DNA from: Pseudomonas sp. UMAB-08
Lineage (GTDB): Bacteria; Pseudomonadota; Gammaproteobacteria; Pseudomonadales; Pseudomonadaceae
Assembly (NCBI RefSeq): GCF_900095225.1
Contig: NZ_LT607430.1
Location: 27,425 to 91,424, forward strand
Reading direction: 5' to 3'
Length of the DNA stretch: 64,000 nt
Shown here: positions 52,266 through 63,330 of the stretch, one piece after another
Layout: the number at the start of each line of letters is the position of its first letter
Numbering within the stretch: position 1 is the stretch's first letter
Made by a program: the position numbers and the translations under genes
Notes under the pieces: model-generated
Database searches by the model: none
Seen by the model: the letters and a program-made list of their open reading frames with translations, nothing else
What the model was told of the DNA's origin: nothing

Positions 52266-53309
52266 CTATCCTGCCAGCATCACACTCCGGATATCCGCTG
52301 CCAACTCGCGCACGCGGTCTTCTTCGGTGTCCCACGAACACATGAATCGCGCGCCGCCGTTGCCGATAAAGGTATAGAAGCGCCAGCCTTTATGGGTCAA
52401 CGCCTTGATCGCCGGTTCCGACAGTTGCAGGAACACGCCGTTGGCCTGCACCGGGAACATCAGCTCTACGCCGGGAATGTCCTTTACCAGTTCGCTGAGC
52501 AATTGCGCGCAGTGGTTGGCGTGGCGTGCGTGTTTGAGCCAGGCATCGTTCTCCAGCAGCCCGACCCATGGCGCAGAGAGAAAGCGCATCTTCGAGGCCA
52601 GTTGCCCGGCCTGTTTACAGCGGTAGTCGAAGTCTTCAGCCAGTTTATGGTTGAAGAACAAAATTGCCTCGCCAACGGCCATGCCGTTTTTAGTGCCGCC
52701 GAAGCACAGCACGTCAACCCCGGCTTTCCAGGTCAGTTCTGCCGGGGAGCAATTGAGGTAGGCGCAGGCATTGGCGAATCGCGCACCGTCCATGTGCAGG
52801 TTGAGGCCCAGCTCCTTGCACGTGGCGCTGATGGCCTTGAGCTCTTCGGGCTGATAGACACTGCCGACTTCAGTTGCCTGGGTCAGGGTCACGACCCGAG
52901 GCTTGGGGTAGTGAATGTCCTGACGTTTTAGCGCAACTTCACGAATCGACTCAGGCGTCAGTTTGCCGTTTTCGCTGCGGGCGGTCAGCAGCTTGGAGCC
53001 GTTGGAGAAAAACTCCGGTGCGCCGCATTCATCGGTTTCGACGTGGGCGGTTTCCGAGCAGATAACGCTGTGGTAACTCTGGCACAACGACGACAGGGCC
53101 AGAGAGTTGGCTGCGGTACCGTTGAAGGCGAAAAAGACTTCGCAGTCTGTTTCGAACAATTTGCGGAAATGATCAGAGGCGCGAGCGGTCCATTCATCGT
53201 CACCGTAGGCGCGCTGATGGCCGTGGTTTGCCTGTTCCATGGCGGCCCAGGCTTCGGGGCAGATCCCGGAATAGTTGTCGCTGGCAAACTGCTGGCTTTT
53301 ATCTGTCAT
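52266..53309 (-). CDS. ltaE: Low-specificity L-threonine aldolase
   Basis: A 347-residue PLP enzyme of the beta-eliminating-lyase fold that splits L-threonine and allo-threonine into glycine and acetaldehyde. Seen are FASDNYSGICPEAWAAMEQA, FFAFNGTAANSLALSSLCQS, LGLNLHMDGARFANACAYLN (the PLP Asp) and the Schiff-base lysine K207 in LCFGGTKNGMAVGEA. It lies between gbcB and the glyA-sox genes, as in P. aeruginosa, which ties it to glycine metabolism. GGGAG precedes the ATG. Confidence 0.95.
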   Translation of the reverse strand: MTDKSQQFASDNYSGICPEAWAAMEQANHGHQRAYGDDEWTARASDHFRKLFETDCEVFFAFNGTAANSLALSSLCQSYHSVICSETAHVETDECGAPEFFSNGSKLLTARSENGKLTPESIREVALKRQDIHYPKPRVVTLTQATEVGSVYQPEELKAISATCKELGLNLHMDGARFANACAYLNCSPAELTWKAGVDVLCFGGTKNGMAVGEAILFFNHKLAEDFDYRCKQAGQLASKMRFLSAPWVGLLENDAWLKHARHANHCAQLLSELVKDIPGVELMFPVQANGVFLQLSEPAIKALTHKGWRFYTFIGNGGARFMCSWDTEEDRVRELAADIRSVMLAG

Positions 53310-53414
53310 GGCCGACTCCCTGTGATCGAATAAGCTCGCACTTTAACCATGATTGTTGGCGCGGGTCATGCGTTGTTCTGTTTCCCGCTTTTTTCATCAC
53401 GTGCATGGAGCCTT

Positions 53415-54158
53415 ATGAGGTCGTTGCAGAAGCATCCGATAACCACCGGGCGAGACGCTGCGCTGGACCTGCTCAAGTGGCTGGCGATGCTCAGCATGGT
53501 GCTCGATCACCTGCGTTACGTCGGCTGGCCGGTGGACTTTCTGTATGTGCCGGGGCGCTTTGCGTTTCCTTGGTTTTGCCTGGCAATCGCCGCCAATCTG
53601 GCGCGTGGCGGGGCGGGTCAGGTTGAGGGCATTCAATGGCGCTATCTGGCCTGGCTGCTGGTGTTCGCCGGGCTGGCGGAGCTGCCTTACCGGTTGTTCA
53701 TGCCGCACGCAGACACCTTGAACGTGTTGCCGACGTTGGGGTTGGGGTTGTTGGTGGCGCAGGGTTGGCGCGACCGTACGCCTTGGGCGTTGTGTTTGGC
53801 GGGCGTGGCGTTGCTGGTGGCGGCGGTTTTTCAGGCGCAGCTGATGTTCGGCTTTTTTGGCGTCGCGCTGCCGCTGGCATTTTTGTGGGTGCTGCGCGGG
53901 CCATGGTACGGGGCGCTACTGCCGGGGCTGGTGTGTCTGGCGAGCAACGCCTGGCCAGAGACGTTCGCGGCCGCGCGGTGGGGCGACAGTGTGTCGATCC
54001 TCGCGATAACGGTGTGCCTGGTCGCACCGCTGGTCGGATTGGCACTGCTGCGGACCCGGTTGACTGTCGCGGTCTGGCCAATGCGGCGCTGGGCGTATGC
54101 GATTTACCCCGTGCATTTTTTGCTGTTGGTCGGGGTCAGGTTTTGGGTGGCGGGGTGA
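53415..54158 (+). CDS. TraX family membrane protein
   Basis: A 247-residue membrane protein with about eight helices. RDAALDLLKWLAMLSMVLDH near residue 13 is the TraX signature (on F plasmids TraX acetylates pilin), followed by VPGRFAFPWFCLAIAANLAR and, at the end, RRWAYAIYPVHFLLLVGVRF. Chromosomal TraX-like proteins probably acylate other substrates; this one is unknown. The start is the ATG at 53415 (MRSLQKHPITTG) with GGAG five bases before. The 260 bases to glyA hold the glyA-sox promoter; I cannot define the GbdR box there. Confidence 0.88.
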   Translation: MRSLQKHPITTGRDAALDLLKWLAMLSMVLDHLRYVGWPVDFLYVPGRFAFPWFCLAIAANLARGGAGQVEGIQWRYLAWLLVFAGLAELPYRLFMPHADTLNVLPTLGLGLLVAQGWRDRTPWALCLAGVALLVAAVFQAQLMFGFFGVALPLAFLWVLRGPWYGALLPGLVCLASNAWPETFAAARWGDSVSILAITVCLVAPLVGLALLRTRLTVAVWPMRRWAYAIYPVHFLLLVGVRFWVAG

Positions 54159-54418
54159 ATGCGTTCTATCGGTCAGGTCGCGCCGGCTTCTTTCGCGAAG
54201 GGGCCGGTTGAGACGACATAAACCTCCCGCCAAGCCCCATAACAGGGCCTTTCCCAGCTACCAATTATCTCTGCGCGCCAAGCCATGTCGTAAACGCACC
54301 TTTGCGTGGCGCCCATAGGCATTTGGCCTCTCTGCGTCGGACCTAACATCGCATCCAAAGGGCACTCTACACGCCCTATCGATAAGTCAGGCGCAGCGCC
54401 GCCGCTGGGAGAACCGCG

Positions 54419-55672
<1,254 letters not shown>

Positions 55673-55687
55673 GTCAGGAGTAGCCCC

Positions 55688-56938
55688 ATGCAGCATTACT
55701 CAGGCTTCGGCCTCTTCAAGCACTCTCTCAGCCACCACGAAAACTGGCAGCGCATGTGGCGCACGCCGACCCCGAAAAAAGTCTACGACGTGGTCATCGT
55801 CGGCGGCGGAGGTCATGGTTTGGCGACTGCGTATTACCTGGCCAAAGAGCACGGCATCACTAACGTGGCCGTGGTCGAGAAGGGCTGGCTTGGCGGCGGT
55901 AATACCGCGCGCAACACCACCATCGTGCGTTCTAACTATCTCTGGGATGAGTCGGCGCACCTGTACGAACACGCAATGAAACTGTGGGAAGGCTTGTCGC
56001 AGGACATCAACTACAACGTGATGTTCTCTCAGCGCGGCGTGTACAACCTGTGCCACACCCTGCAAGACATCCGTGACTCGGAACGCCGGGTCAGCGCCAA
56101 CCGCCTCAATGGCGTGGATGGCGAGCTGCTCAATGCCAAACAGGTCGCGGAAGAAATCCCGTACCTGGATTGCTCGAAAAACACCCGTTACCCGATCATC
56201 GGCGCGACCGTTCAGCGCCGTGGCGGCGTTGCCCGTCACGATGCCGTGGCCTGGGGTTTTGCCCGTGCCGCCGACGCTCTGGGCGTCGACCTGATTCAAC
56301 AGACCGAAGTGATCGGCTTCCGTAAGGAAAACGGCGTGTGCATCGGCGTCGAGACCAACAAAGGTTTCATCGGCGCCAAACGCGTCGGCGTGGTGACGGC
56401 CGGTAACTCCGGGCACATGGCGAAACTGGCCGGCTTCCGCTTGCCGATTGAATCCCATCCGCTGCAAGCGCTGGTGTCCGAGCCGATCAAACCGATTATC
56501 GACAGCGTGATCATGTCCAACGCGGTTCACGGCTACATCAGCCAGTCCGACAAAGGCGACCTGGTGATCGGTGCTGGTATCGACGGATACAACGGCTACG
56601 GCCAGCGTGGTTCGTACCCGGTGATCGAACACACCATTCAAGCCATCGTCGAGATGTTTCCAGTCCTGTCCCGGGTGCGCATGAACCGTCAGTGGGGCGG
56701 CATCGTCGACACCACGCCGGACGCTTGCCCGATCATTTCCAAAACACCCGTGCCGAACATGTTTTTCAACTGCGGTTGGGGCACCGGTGGCTTCAAGGCC
56801 ACGCCGGGCTCGGGCAACGTATTTGCCGCCAGCCTCGCCAAAGGTGAGATGCACCCCTTGGCCAAGCCTTTCTCCATCGACCGTTTCCACAACGGTGCAC
56901 TGATCGACGAACACGGCGCCGCCGCTGTCGCCCACTAA
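55688..56938 (+). CDS. soxB: Sarcosine oxidase beta subunit
   Basis: A 416-residue FAD/FMN subunit of heterotetrameric sarcosine oxidase. The FAD motif is VVIVGGGGHGLATAYYLAKE near residue 37, followed by KGWLGGGNTARNTTIVRSNY. ATVQRRGGVARHDAVAWGFA and the C-terminal FNCGWGTGGFKATPGSGNVF are also typical. The conserved His carrying covalent FMN is expected near residue 172-175, in the RHDAVAW stretch. This subunit holds the sarcosine site. AGGAG precedes the ATG. Confidence 0.96.
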   Translation: MQHYSGFGLFKHSLSHHENWQRMWRTPTPKKVYDVVIVGGGGHGLATAYYLAKEHGITNVAVVEKGWLGGGNTARNTTIVRSNYLWDESAHLYEHAMKLWEGLSQDINYNVMFSQRGVYNLCHTLQDIRDSERRVSANRLNGVDGELLNAKQVAEEIPYLDCSKNTRYPIIGATVQRRGGVARHDAVAWGFARAADALGVDLIQQTEVIGFRKENGVCIGVETNKGFIGAKRVGVVTAGNSGHMAKLAGFRLPIESHPLQALVSEPIKPIIDSVIMSNAVHGYISQSDKGDLVIGAGIDGYNGYGQRGSYPVIEHTIQAIVEMFPVLSRVRMNRQWGGIVDTTPDACPIISKTPVPNMFFNCGWGTGGFKATPGSGNVFAASLAKGEMHPLAKPFSIDRFHNGALIDEHGAAAVAH

Positions 56939-56952
56939 CAGGAGAAATACCT

Positions 56953-57267
56953 ATGTTGCACATCTTCTGTCCTCACTGTGGCGAACTACGCTCCGAAGAG
57001 GAGTTCCACGCTTCGGGCCAGGCTCATATTCCGCGTCCGCTGGACCCGAACGCCTGCACCGATGAGCAGTGGGGCGATTACATGTTCTTCCGCGACAACC
57101 CGCGCGGTCTGCACCACGAACTGTGGAATCACGCTGCCGGTTGCCGTCAGTACTTCAACGCCACGCGTGACACCGTGACGTACGAGATTCTCGAAACCTA
57201 CCCGATTGGCGCCAAGCCGCAATTCACGGCTAAAGCCGCCAGTACGCGTGCGGGAGACAAGGTATGA
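56953..57267 (+). CDS. soxD: Sarcosine oxidase delta subunit
   Basis: A 104-residue zinc subunit: HIFCPHCGELRSEEEFHASG at the N-terminus and LWNHAAGCRQYFNATRDTVT later supply the Cys/His ligands. AGGAGAAA lies before the ATG. Its end overlaps soxA by 4 bp (ATGA). Confidence 0.96.
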   Translation: MLHIFCPHCGELRSEEEFHASGQAHIPRPLDPNACTDEQWGDYMFFRDNPRGLHHELWNHAAGCRQYFNATRDTVTYEILETYPIGAKPQFTAKAASTRAGDKV

Positions 57268-60200
57268 GCCAGAACAATCGACTGCCCAACGGCGGCCGTA
57301 TCGACCGTAGCAAGGTGCTGAACTTCACGTTCAACGGTCAGCAGTATCAAGGTTTTGAAGGCGACAGCCTGGCCGCAGCATTGCTGGCCAATGGCGTCGA
57401 CATCATTGGCCGCAGCTTCAAGTATTCGCGTCCTCGCGGGATTTTCGCGGCGGGTTCCGAAGAGCCGAACGCGGTGTTGCAGATCGGTGCCACCGAAGCG
57501 ACCCAGATCCCCAACGTGCGCGCTACGCAACAAGCGCTGTATCAAGGTTTGGTCGCCACCAGCACCAACGGCTGGCCGAGCGTGAACACCGACGTGATGG
57601 GGATTCTCGGCAAGGTTGGCGGCAAGCTGATGCCGCCGGGCTTCTATTACAAAACCTTCATGTACCCACAATCGTTCTGGATGACCTACGAGAAGTACAT
57701 CCGTAAGGCGGCGGGCCTTGGTCGCTCGCCTACCGAGAACGACCCGGACAGCTATGACGCGATGAACCAGCACTGCGACGTGCTGATTGTCGGCGCCGGC
57801 CCTGCTGGCCTGGCCGCAGCCCTGGCTGCCGGTCGCAGTGGTGCGCGAGTGATTCTGGCGGATGAGCAGGAAGAGTTCGGCGGCAGTCTGCTGGACAGCC
57901 GTGAAAGCCTGGACGGCAAACCGGCCGTCGAGTGGGTTGCTACCGTGCTGGCCGAACTGAAAAAAATGCCGGAAGTGACCTTGTTGTCACGGGCGACTGT
58001 GAACGGCTACCACGACCATAACTTCCTGACCATTCACGAACGTCTGGCCGATCACCTCGGTGACCGTGCGCCGATTGGTCAAGTGCGCCAGCGTATGCAC
58101 CGGGTTCGCGCCAAGCGCGTGGTGTTGGCGACCGGTACTCACGAACGTCCGCTGGTGTACGGCAACAACGATGTGCCGGGCAACATGCTCGCGGGGGCCA
58201 TTTCCACCTACGTCCGCCGTTATGGCGTGGCGCCGGGCAAAAAGCTGGTGCTGTCGACCAACAACGATCATGCCTACCGCGTAGCGCTGGACTGGCTCGA
58301 TGCCAGCCTGCAAGTGGTAGCAATCGCCGATGCCCGGAGCAATCCGCGTGGCGCTCTGGTCGAAGAAGCACGGGCCAAAGGGATTCGCATCCTGACCTCC
58401 AGCGCCGTTGTCGAAGCGCGTGGCAGCAAGCACGTGACCGCTGCCCGCATTGCGGCCATCGACGTCAAAGGCCATCGCGTCACCAGCCCGGGCGAATGGC
58501 TCGATTGCGATCTGGTCGGCAGCTCTGGCGGCTACAGCCCTATCGTGCATTTGGCGTCCCACTTGGGCGGCAAGCCGATCTGGCGTGAAGACATCCTCGG
58601 TTTCGTACCGGGTGAAGCACCGCAAAAACGCGTCTGCGTCGGGGGCATAAATGGTGTGTACGGACTGGCTGATGCCTTGGCCGATGGTTTCGAGGGCGGC
58701 GCTCGCGCAGCCAACGAAGCGGGCTTCAAGGTGGTCGAAGGCGTCTTGCCAAAAGCCCTGACCCGCCATGAAGAACCGACCCTGGCCCTGTTCCAGGTGC
58801 CCCATGAAAAAGCCACCGCACGGGCGCCGAAGCAATTCGTCGACTTGCAAAACGACGTCACGGCTGCGGCCATCGAACTGGCGACCCGCGAGGGCTTCGA
58901 GTCGGTCGAGCACGTCAAACGCTACACCGCGCTGGGCTTCGGTACCGATCAAGGCAAGCTCGGCAACGTCAACGGTCTGGCCATTGCCGCCCGTTCGCTG
59001 AAGATGTCGATCACCGACATGGGCACCACCATGTTCCGCCCGAACTACACGCCGGTGACTTTCGGCGCGATAGCCGGTCGTCACGCAGGGCACATTTTCG
59101 AACCTGTACGCTTCACCGCGCTGCACGCCTGGCACGTCAAGAACGGCGCCGAGTTTGAAGACGTCGGCCAGTGGAAGCGTCCTTGGTACTTCCCGAAAAA
59201 CGGCGAAGACCTGCACGCGGCCGTCAGCCGTGAATGCAAAGCCGTGCGCGCCAGCGTTGGCCTGCTCGATGCCTCCACACTGGGCAAAATTGACATTCAA
59301 GGCCCGGATGCGCGTGAGTTTCTCAACCGTATCTACAGCAACGCCTGGACCAAGCTCGATGTGGGCAAGGCGCGTTACGGCCTGATGTGTAAAGAAGACG
59401 GGATGGTCTTCGACGACGGCGTGACCGCCTGTATCGCCGATAACCACTTCCTGATGACCACCACCACCGGCGGCGCTGCACGCGTGCTGCAATGGCTGGA
59501 AATCTATCAACAGACCGAATGGCCAGACCTGAAGGTGTACTTCACGTCCGTCACTGACCATTGGGCAACCCTGACCTTGTCCGGGCCTAACAGCCGCAAG
59601 CTGCTCAGCGAAGTCACGGCCATCGACCTGGACAAGGACGCGTTCCCGTTCATGACCTGGAAAGAAGGCCTGGTGGGCGGTGTGCCGGCGCGGGTGTTCC
59701 GTATCTCCTTTACCGGTGAGCTGTCGTACGAGGTCAACATCCAGGCTGACTACGCCATGGGTGTGCTGGAAAAAATCGTCGCAGCGGGCAAGAAGTACAA
59801 CCTGACGCCGTACGGCACTGAAACCATGCACGTCCTGCGGGCCGAGAAGGGTTTCATCATTGTCGGTCAGGACACGGACGGTTCGATGACCCCTGACGAC
59901 CTGAACATGGGCTGGTGTGTTGGCCGGACCAAACCGTTCTCGTGGCTTGGCTGGCGTGGCATGAACCGCGAAGACTGCGTGCGTGATCAGCGTAAGCAGT
60001 TGGTCGGCCTGAAGCCGATCGATCCGACCAAATGGCTGCCTGAAGGTGCGCAGTTGGTATTCGACACCAAGCAGTCGATTCCGATGAGCATGGTCGGTCA
60101 CGTGACCTCTAGCTACACCAACGGCTCGCTGGGTTATTCGTTCGCGCTGGGTGTGGTCAAAGGCGGCCTGAAACGCATGGGCGAACGGGTGTTCGCACCG

Positions 60201-60281
60201 TTGGTCGATGGCACTGTGATCGAAGCCGAAATCGTGTCTTCGGTGTTCTTCGATCCGAAGGGTGAGCAGCAGAACGTATAG
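57264..60281 (+). CDS. soxA: Sarcosine oxidase alpha subunit
   Basis: A 1005-residue subunit. Residues about 12-85 are a ferredoxin-like Fer2_4 domain without the cysteines (FTFNGQQYQGFEGDSLAAAL). A NAD-binding flavoprotein fold follows (DVLIVGAGPAGLAAALAAGR near 172). The C-terminal 380 residues are a GcvT/aminomethyltransferase domain that takes the methyl group to THF (LGKIDIQGPDAREFLNRIYS, TPYGTETMHVLRAEKGFIIV). The complex turns sarcosine, O2 and THF into glycine, H2O2 and 5,10-methylene-THF. A 771-codon antisense frame over it is an artefact. Confidence 0.97.
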   Translation: MSQNNRLPNGGRIDRSKVLNFTFNGQQYQGFEGDSLAAALLANGVDIIGRSFKYSRPRGIFAAGSEEPNAVLQIGATEATQIPNVRATQQALYQGLVATSTNGWPSVNTDVMGILGKVGGKLMPPGFYYKTFMYPQSFWMTYEKYIRKAAGLGRSPTENDPDSYDAMNQHCDVLIVGAGPAGLAAALAAGRSGARVILADEQEEFGGSLLDSRESLDGKPAVEWVATVLAELKKMPEVTLLSRATVNGYHDHNFLTIHERLADHLGDRAPIGQVRQRMHRVRAKRVVLATGTHERPLVYGNNDVPGNMLAGAISTYVRRYGVAPGKKLVLSTNNDHAYRVALDWLDASLQVVAIADARSNPRGALVEEARAKGIRILTSSAVVEARGSKHVTAARIAAIDVKGHRVTSPGEWLDCDLVGSSGGYSPIVHLASHLGGKPIWREDILGFVPGEAPQKRVCVGGINGVYGLADALADGFEGGARAANEAGFKVVEGVLPKALTRHEEPTLALFQVPHEKATARAPKQFVDLQNDVTAAAIELATREGFESVEHVKRYTALGFGTDQGKLGNVNGLAIAARSLKMSITDMGTTMFRPNYTPVTFGAIAGRHAGHIFEPVRFTALHAWHVKNGAEFEDVGQWKRPWYFPKNGEDLHAAVSRECKAVRASVGLLDASTLGKIDIQGPDAREFLNRIYSNAWTKLDVGKARYGLMCKEDGMVFDDGVTACIADNHFLMTTTTGGAARVLQWLEIYQQTEWPDLKVYFTSVTDHWATLTLSGPNSRKLLSEVTAIDLDKDAFPFMTWKEGLVGGVPARVFRISFTGELSYEVNIQADYAMGVLEKIVAAGKKYNLTPYGTETMHVLRAEKGFIIVGQDTDGSMTPDDLNMGWCVGRTKPFSWLGWRGMNREDCVRDQRKQLVGLKPIDPTKWLPEGAQLVFDTKQSIPMSMVGHVTSSYTNGSLGYSFALGVVKGGLKRMGERVFAPLVDGTVIEAEIVSSVFFDPKGEQQNV

Positions 60282-60343
60282 CGACTCACCGCTTCTACAC
60301 ATTGGCGTTTCGGCAACACAACAGAATTCAGGACAGGTGCTCT

Positions 60344-60976
60344 ATGACCACAGCCAACGTTTACCAACAGCGGCCAACGACCGGCGAAAAGGCCGAGTCG
60401 CCGCTGTTCCACGCCGACCTCAATAGCCTGGTTGGCAAAGGCCGCAACAACCCTGGCGTGACCCTGCGCGAGAAGAAACTGCTGGGCCATCTGACCCTGC
60501 GCGGCGACGGCAAAGACCCGGCGTTCGCGGCCGGTGTCGCCAAGGCGCTGGGCATGGAATTGCCGGTTGCGCTGACCGTCGTTGCCAACGGCGACAGCTC
60601 GCTGCAATGGCTGGGCCCGGATGAATGGCTGCTGATCGTCCCGAGTGGCGAAGAGCTGGCTACCGAACAGCGTCTGCGTGCAGCGCTGGACGGGCTGCAC
60701 ATCGCCGTGGTCAACGTCAGCGGCGGGCAAACCCTGCTGGAACTGACCGGGCCCAAGGTTCGCGAACTGCTGATGAAATCCACCAGCTACGACGTGCACC
60801 CGAACAACTTCCCGGTGGGTAAAGCCATCGGCACGGTGTTCGCCAAGTCGCAATTGGTGATTCGCCGCACGGGTGAAGAGACTTGGGAGCTGCTGATCCG
60901 CCGCTCGTTCTCCGATTACTGGTGGCTGTGGTTGCAAGACGCCAGCGCTGAGTATGGGTTGAGCATCAAGGCCTGA
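60344..60976 (+). CDS. soxG: Sarcosine oxidase gamma subunit
   Basis: A 210-residue small subunit resembling part of the GcvT fold: SSLQWLGPDEWLLIVPSGEE in the middle, DGLHIAVVNVSGGQTLLELT and the C-terminal ELLIRRSFSDYWWLWLQDAS. The start is the ATG at 60344 with AGGACAGG upstream; an in-frame start at 60302 would add 14 unrelated residues. It completes the soxBDAG set. Confidence 0.95.
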   Translation: MTTANVYQQRPTTGEKAESPLFHADLNSLVGKGRNNPGVTLREKKLLGHLTLRGDGKDPAFAAGVAKALGMELPVALTVVANGDSSLQWLGPDEWLLIVPSGEELATEQRLRAALDGLHIAVVNVSGGQTLLELTGPKVRELLMKSTSYDVHPNNFPVGKAIGTVFAKSQLVIRRTGEETWELLIRRSFSDYWWLWLQDASAEYGLSIKA

Positions 60977-60988
60977 CGCAATCCCCCT

Positions 60989-61018
60989 TGTAGGAGCGGA
61001 CTTGTCCGCGAAAGCGTC
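60989..61018. repeat. Single REP between soxG and purU
   Basis: TGTAGGAGCGGACTTGTCCG followed by CGAAAGCGTC, one copy without an inverted partner. Confidence 0.8.
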
Positions 61019-61066
61019 AGTCCAGGCGAAGAAGATTCGACAGCATCAAAAAGGAGTCACCGCTAG

Positions 61067-61924
61067 ATGAGCCGCGTACCCGATACATGGATTCTGACTG
61101 CCGACTGTCCGAGCGTTTTAGGCACGGTGGACGCGGTGACTCGCTATTTGTTCGAGCAGGGCTGCTACGTTACCGAGCACCATTCCTTCGATGATCGACT
61201 GTCGAGTCGGTTCTTCATCCGCGTCGAGTTTCGTCAGCCGGAGGGCTTCGATGAGCAGGCTTTCCGTGTGGGCCTGGCTGCACGCGGTGCAGCCTTCGGT
61301 ATGGTCTTCGAGCTGACCGCGCCCAACTATCGACCCAAAGTGGTGATCATGGTCTCCAAGGCCGATCACTGCCTGCACGATCTGCTGTATCGCCAGCGCA
61401 TCGGCCAGTTGTCCATGGACGTGGTGGCGGTGATCTCCAACCATCCGGATCTGGAACCGCTGGCACGCTGGCATGAGGTTCCTTATTACCACTTCGGCCT
61501 CGACCCCAATGACAAGCCAGCGCAGGAGCGTCAGGTCTGGCAAGTGATTCAGGAGTCCGGTGCCGAGCTGGTGATTCTTGCCCGCTACATGCAGGTGTTG
61601 TCACCCGAGCTGTGCCGTCGTCTCGACGGTTGGGCGATCAACATTCATCACTCGTTGCTGCCCGGCTTCAAGGGCGCAAAACCCTACCATCAGGCCTACA
61701 ACAAGGGCGTGAAACTGGTCGGTGCAACGGCGCATTACATCAACAACGACCTCGACGAAGGCCCGATCATTACCCAGGGCGTCGAAGCGGTCGATCACAG
61801 CCACTACCCCGAAGACCTGATTGCCAAAGGCCGGGATATCGAGGGGCAGACGTTGGCGAGGGCAGTGGGTTATCACATCGAGCGGCGCGTGTTCCTGAAC
61901 GCGAATCGCACGGTGGTTTTGTAG
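61067..61924 (+). CDS. purU: Formyltetrahydrofolate deformylase PurU
   Basis: A 285-residue enzyme hydrolysing 10-formyl-THF to formate and THF. An N-terminal ACT domain (TWILTADCPSVLGTVDAVTR, residues 6-25) is followed by the formyltransferase fold with KVVIMVSKADHCLHDLLYRQ, DVVAVISNHPDLEPL, INIHHSLLPGFKGAKPYHQA and TAHYINNDLDEGPIITQGVE. AAGGAG lies before the ATG. Placed after soxG it recycles THF when sarcosine demethylation loads the pool; this copy corresponds to purU2 in P. aeruginosa. Confidence 0.96.
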   Translation: MSRVPDTWILTADCPSVLGTVDAVTRYLFEQGCYVTEHHSFDDRLSSRFFIRVEFRQPEGFDEQAFRVGLAARGAAFGMVFELTAPNYRPKVVIMVSKADHCLHDLLYRQRIGQLSMDVVAVISNHPDLEPLARWHEVPYYHFGLDPNDKPAQERQVWQVIQESGAELVILARYMQVLSPELCRRLDGWAINIHHSLLPGFKGAKPYHQAYNKGVKLVGATAHYINNDLDEGPIITQGVEAVDHSHYPEDLIAKGRDIEGQTLARAVGYHIERRVFLNANRTVVL

Positions 61925-61939
61925 GGTTGACGCATTACA

Positions 61940-62052
61940 TGTAGGTGCGGGCTTGCAACTGCGTGTCCCGCCACGATCGGCCGCGAAGCGGTCGTGATGT
62001 TGAAATGGCTGAAGGTCCTGCGGCCCTTATCGCAGGCAAGCCAGCTCCTACA
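61940..62052. repeat. REP pair between purU and fdhA
   Basis: TGTAGGTGCGGGCTTGCAAC at 61940 (degenerate) and an inverse copy ending GCAGGCAAGCCAGCTCCTACA (last 20: CAGGCAAGCCAGCTCCTACA) at 62052, with a GGTCCTGCGGCC-type inner palindrome. Confidence 0.82.
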
Positions 62053-62083
62053 TGCCATAAAACAATAATAGAGAGGTGAAAGC

Positions 62084-63283
62084 ATGTCTGGTAATCGTGG
62101 TGTGGTGTATCTCGGCGGCGGCAAGGTCGAAGTACAAACAATTCCTTTTCCGAAAATGCAGAACCCACAAGGCAAGCGCATTGATCACGGCGTGATCCTG
62201 CGTGTGGTATCGACCAACATCTGCGGCTCGGACCAACACATGGTGCGCGGCCGTACCACGGCGCAGACCGGTCTGGTGCTGGGCCATGAAATCACTGGCG
62301 AAGTGATCGAAGCCGGCCGCGATGTGGAAAACCTCAAGGTCGGCGATCTGGTTTCCGTGCCGTTCAACGTGGCGTGCGGTCGTTGCCGCAGCTGTAAAGA
62401 GCAGAACACCGGCGTGTGCCTGACCGTCAACCCGGCGCGTCCGGGTGGTGCTTACGGTTATGTCGACATGGGTGACTGGGTCGGCGGCCAGGCTGAATAC
62501 GTGTTGGTACCGTATGCCGACTTCAACCTGCTGAAACTCCCGGACCGCGATGCGGCGATGGAAAAAATCCGCGACCTGACCTGCCTCTCCGACATCCTGC
62601 CGACCGGTTATCACGGCGCAGTGACGGCGGGTGTGGGTCCAGGTAGCACCGTGTATGTGGCGGGCGCTGGCCCTGTGGGTCTGGCCGCTGCTGCTTCTGC
62701 GCGCTTGCTTGGCGCTGCGGTGGTGATCATCGGCGACGTCAACCCGGTTCGCTTGATTCACGCCAAGGCTCAAGGCTTCGAAGTCGCCGACCTGTCGCTG
62801 GACACCCCACTGCACGAGCAAATCGCTGCGCTGCTGGGCGAGCCGGAAGTGGACTGCGCCATCGACGCCGTAGGCTTCGAAGCCCGTGGTCACGGTCATG
62901 ACGGCGTGAAACACGAAGCCCCGGCCACGGTTCTGAACTCACTGATGGGCGTGGTCCGCGTTGCAGGCAAAATCGGTATTCCTGGCCTGTACGTCACCGA
63001 AGATCCAGGCGCCGTCGATGCTGCCGCGAAAATGGGCAGCCTGAGCATCCGTCTTGGCCTTGGCTGGGCTAAATCTCACAGCTTCCACACCGGCCAAACC
63101 CCGGTCATGAAATACAACCGCCAACTGATGCAAGCCATCATGTGGGACCGCATCAAAATCGCAGACATCGTCGGCGTCGAAGTCATCAGCCTCGACGAAG
63201 CACCGCGTGGTTACGGCGAATTCGATGCTGGCGTACCGAAAAAGTTTGTGATTGATCCGCACAAGTTGTTTAGTGCGGCGTAA
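62084..63283 (+). CDS. fdhA: Glutathione-independent formaldehyde dehydrogenase
   Basis: A 399-residue zinc- and NAD-dependent dehydrogenase of the P. putida FdhA type. Catalytic zinc residues are in STNICGSDQHMVRG and LGHEITGEVIEAG, the structural zinc cysteines in ACGRCRSCKEQNTGVC, and the Rossmann motif is VYVAGAGPVGLAAAASARLL. The length and the GDWVGGQAEYVLVPYADFNL insert set it apart from ordinary alcohol dehydrogenases. It oxidises the formaldehyde released by GbcAB and DgcAB to formate. AGAGAGG precedes the ATG. Confidence 0.97.
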   Translation: MSGNRGVVYLGGGKVEVQTIPFPKMQNPQGKRIDHGVILRVVSTNICGSDQHMVRGRTTAQTGLVLGHEITGEVIEAGRDVENLKVGDLVSVPFNVACGRCRSCKEQNTGVCLTVNPARPGGAYGYVDMGDWVGGQAEYVLVPYADFNLLKLPDRDAAMEKIRDLTCLSDILPTGYHGAVTAGVGPGSTVYVAGAGPVGLAAAASARLLGAAVVIIGDVNPVRLIHAKAQGFEVADLSLDTPLHEQIAALLGEPEVDCAIDAVGFEARGHGHDGVKHEAPATVLNSLMGVVRVAGKIGIPGLYVTEDPGAVDAAAKMGSLSIRLGLGWAKSHSFHTGQTPVMKYNRQLMQAIMWDRIKIADIVGVEVISLDEAPRGYGEFDAGVPKKFVIDPHKLFSAA

Positions 63284-63295
63284 GTTTGTTTGATA

Positions 63296-63330
63296 AATAG
63301 GAAGGGCGACTTTAGGTCGCCCTTCCTATT
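63296..63330. terminator. Bidirectional terminator between fdhA and the rhs gene
   Basis: AATAGGAAGGGCGAC / GTCGCCCTTCCTATT, 15-bp perfect arms with a TTTAG loop. The 3' arm covers the rhs stop codon. Confidence 0.85.

Noticed and set aside
57987..60302. 771-codon open frame antisense to soxA
   Set aside because: Shadow frame; the sense strand has continuous homology to sarcosine oxidase alpha.
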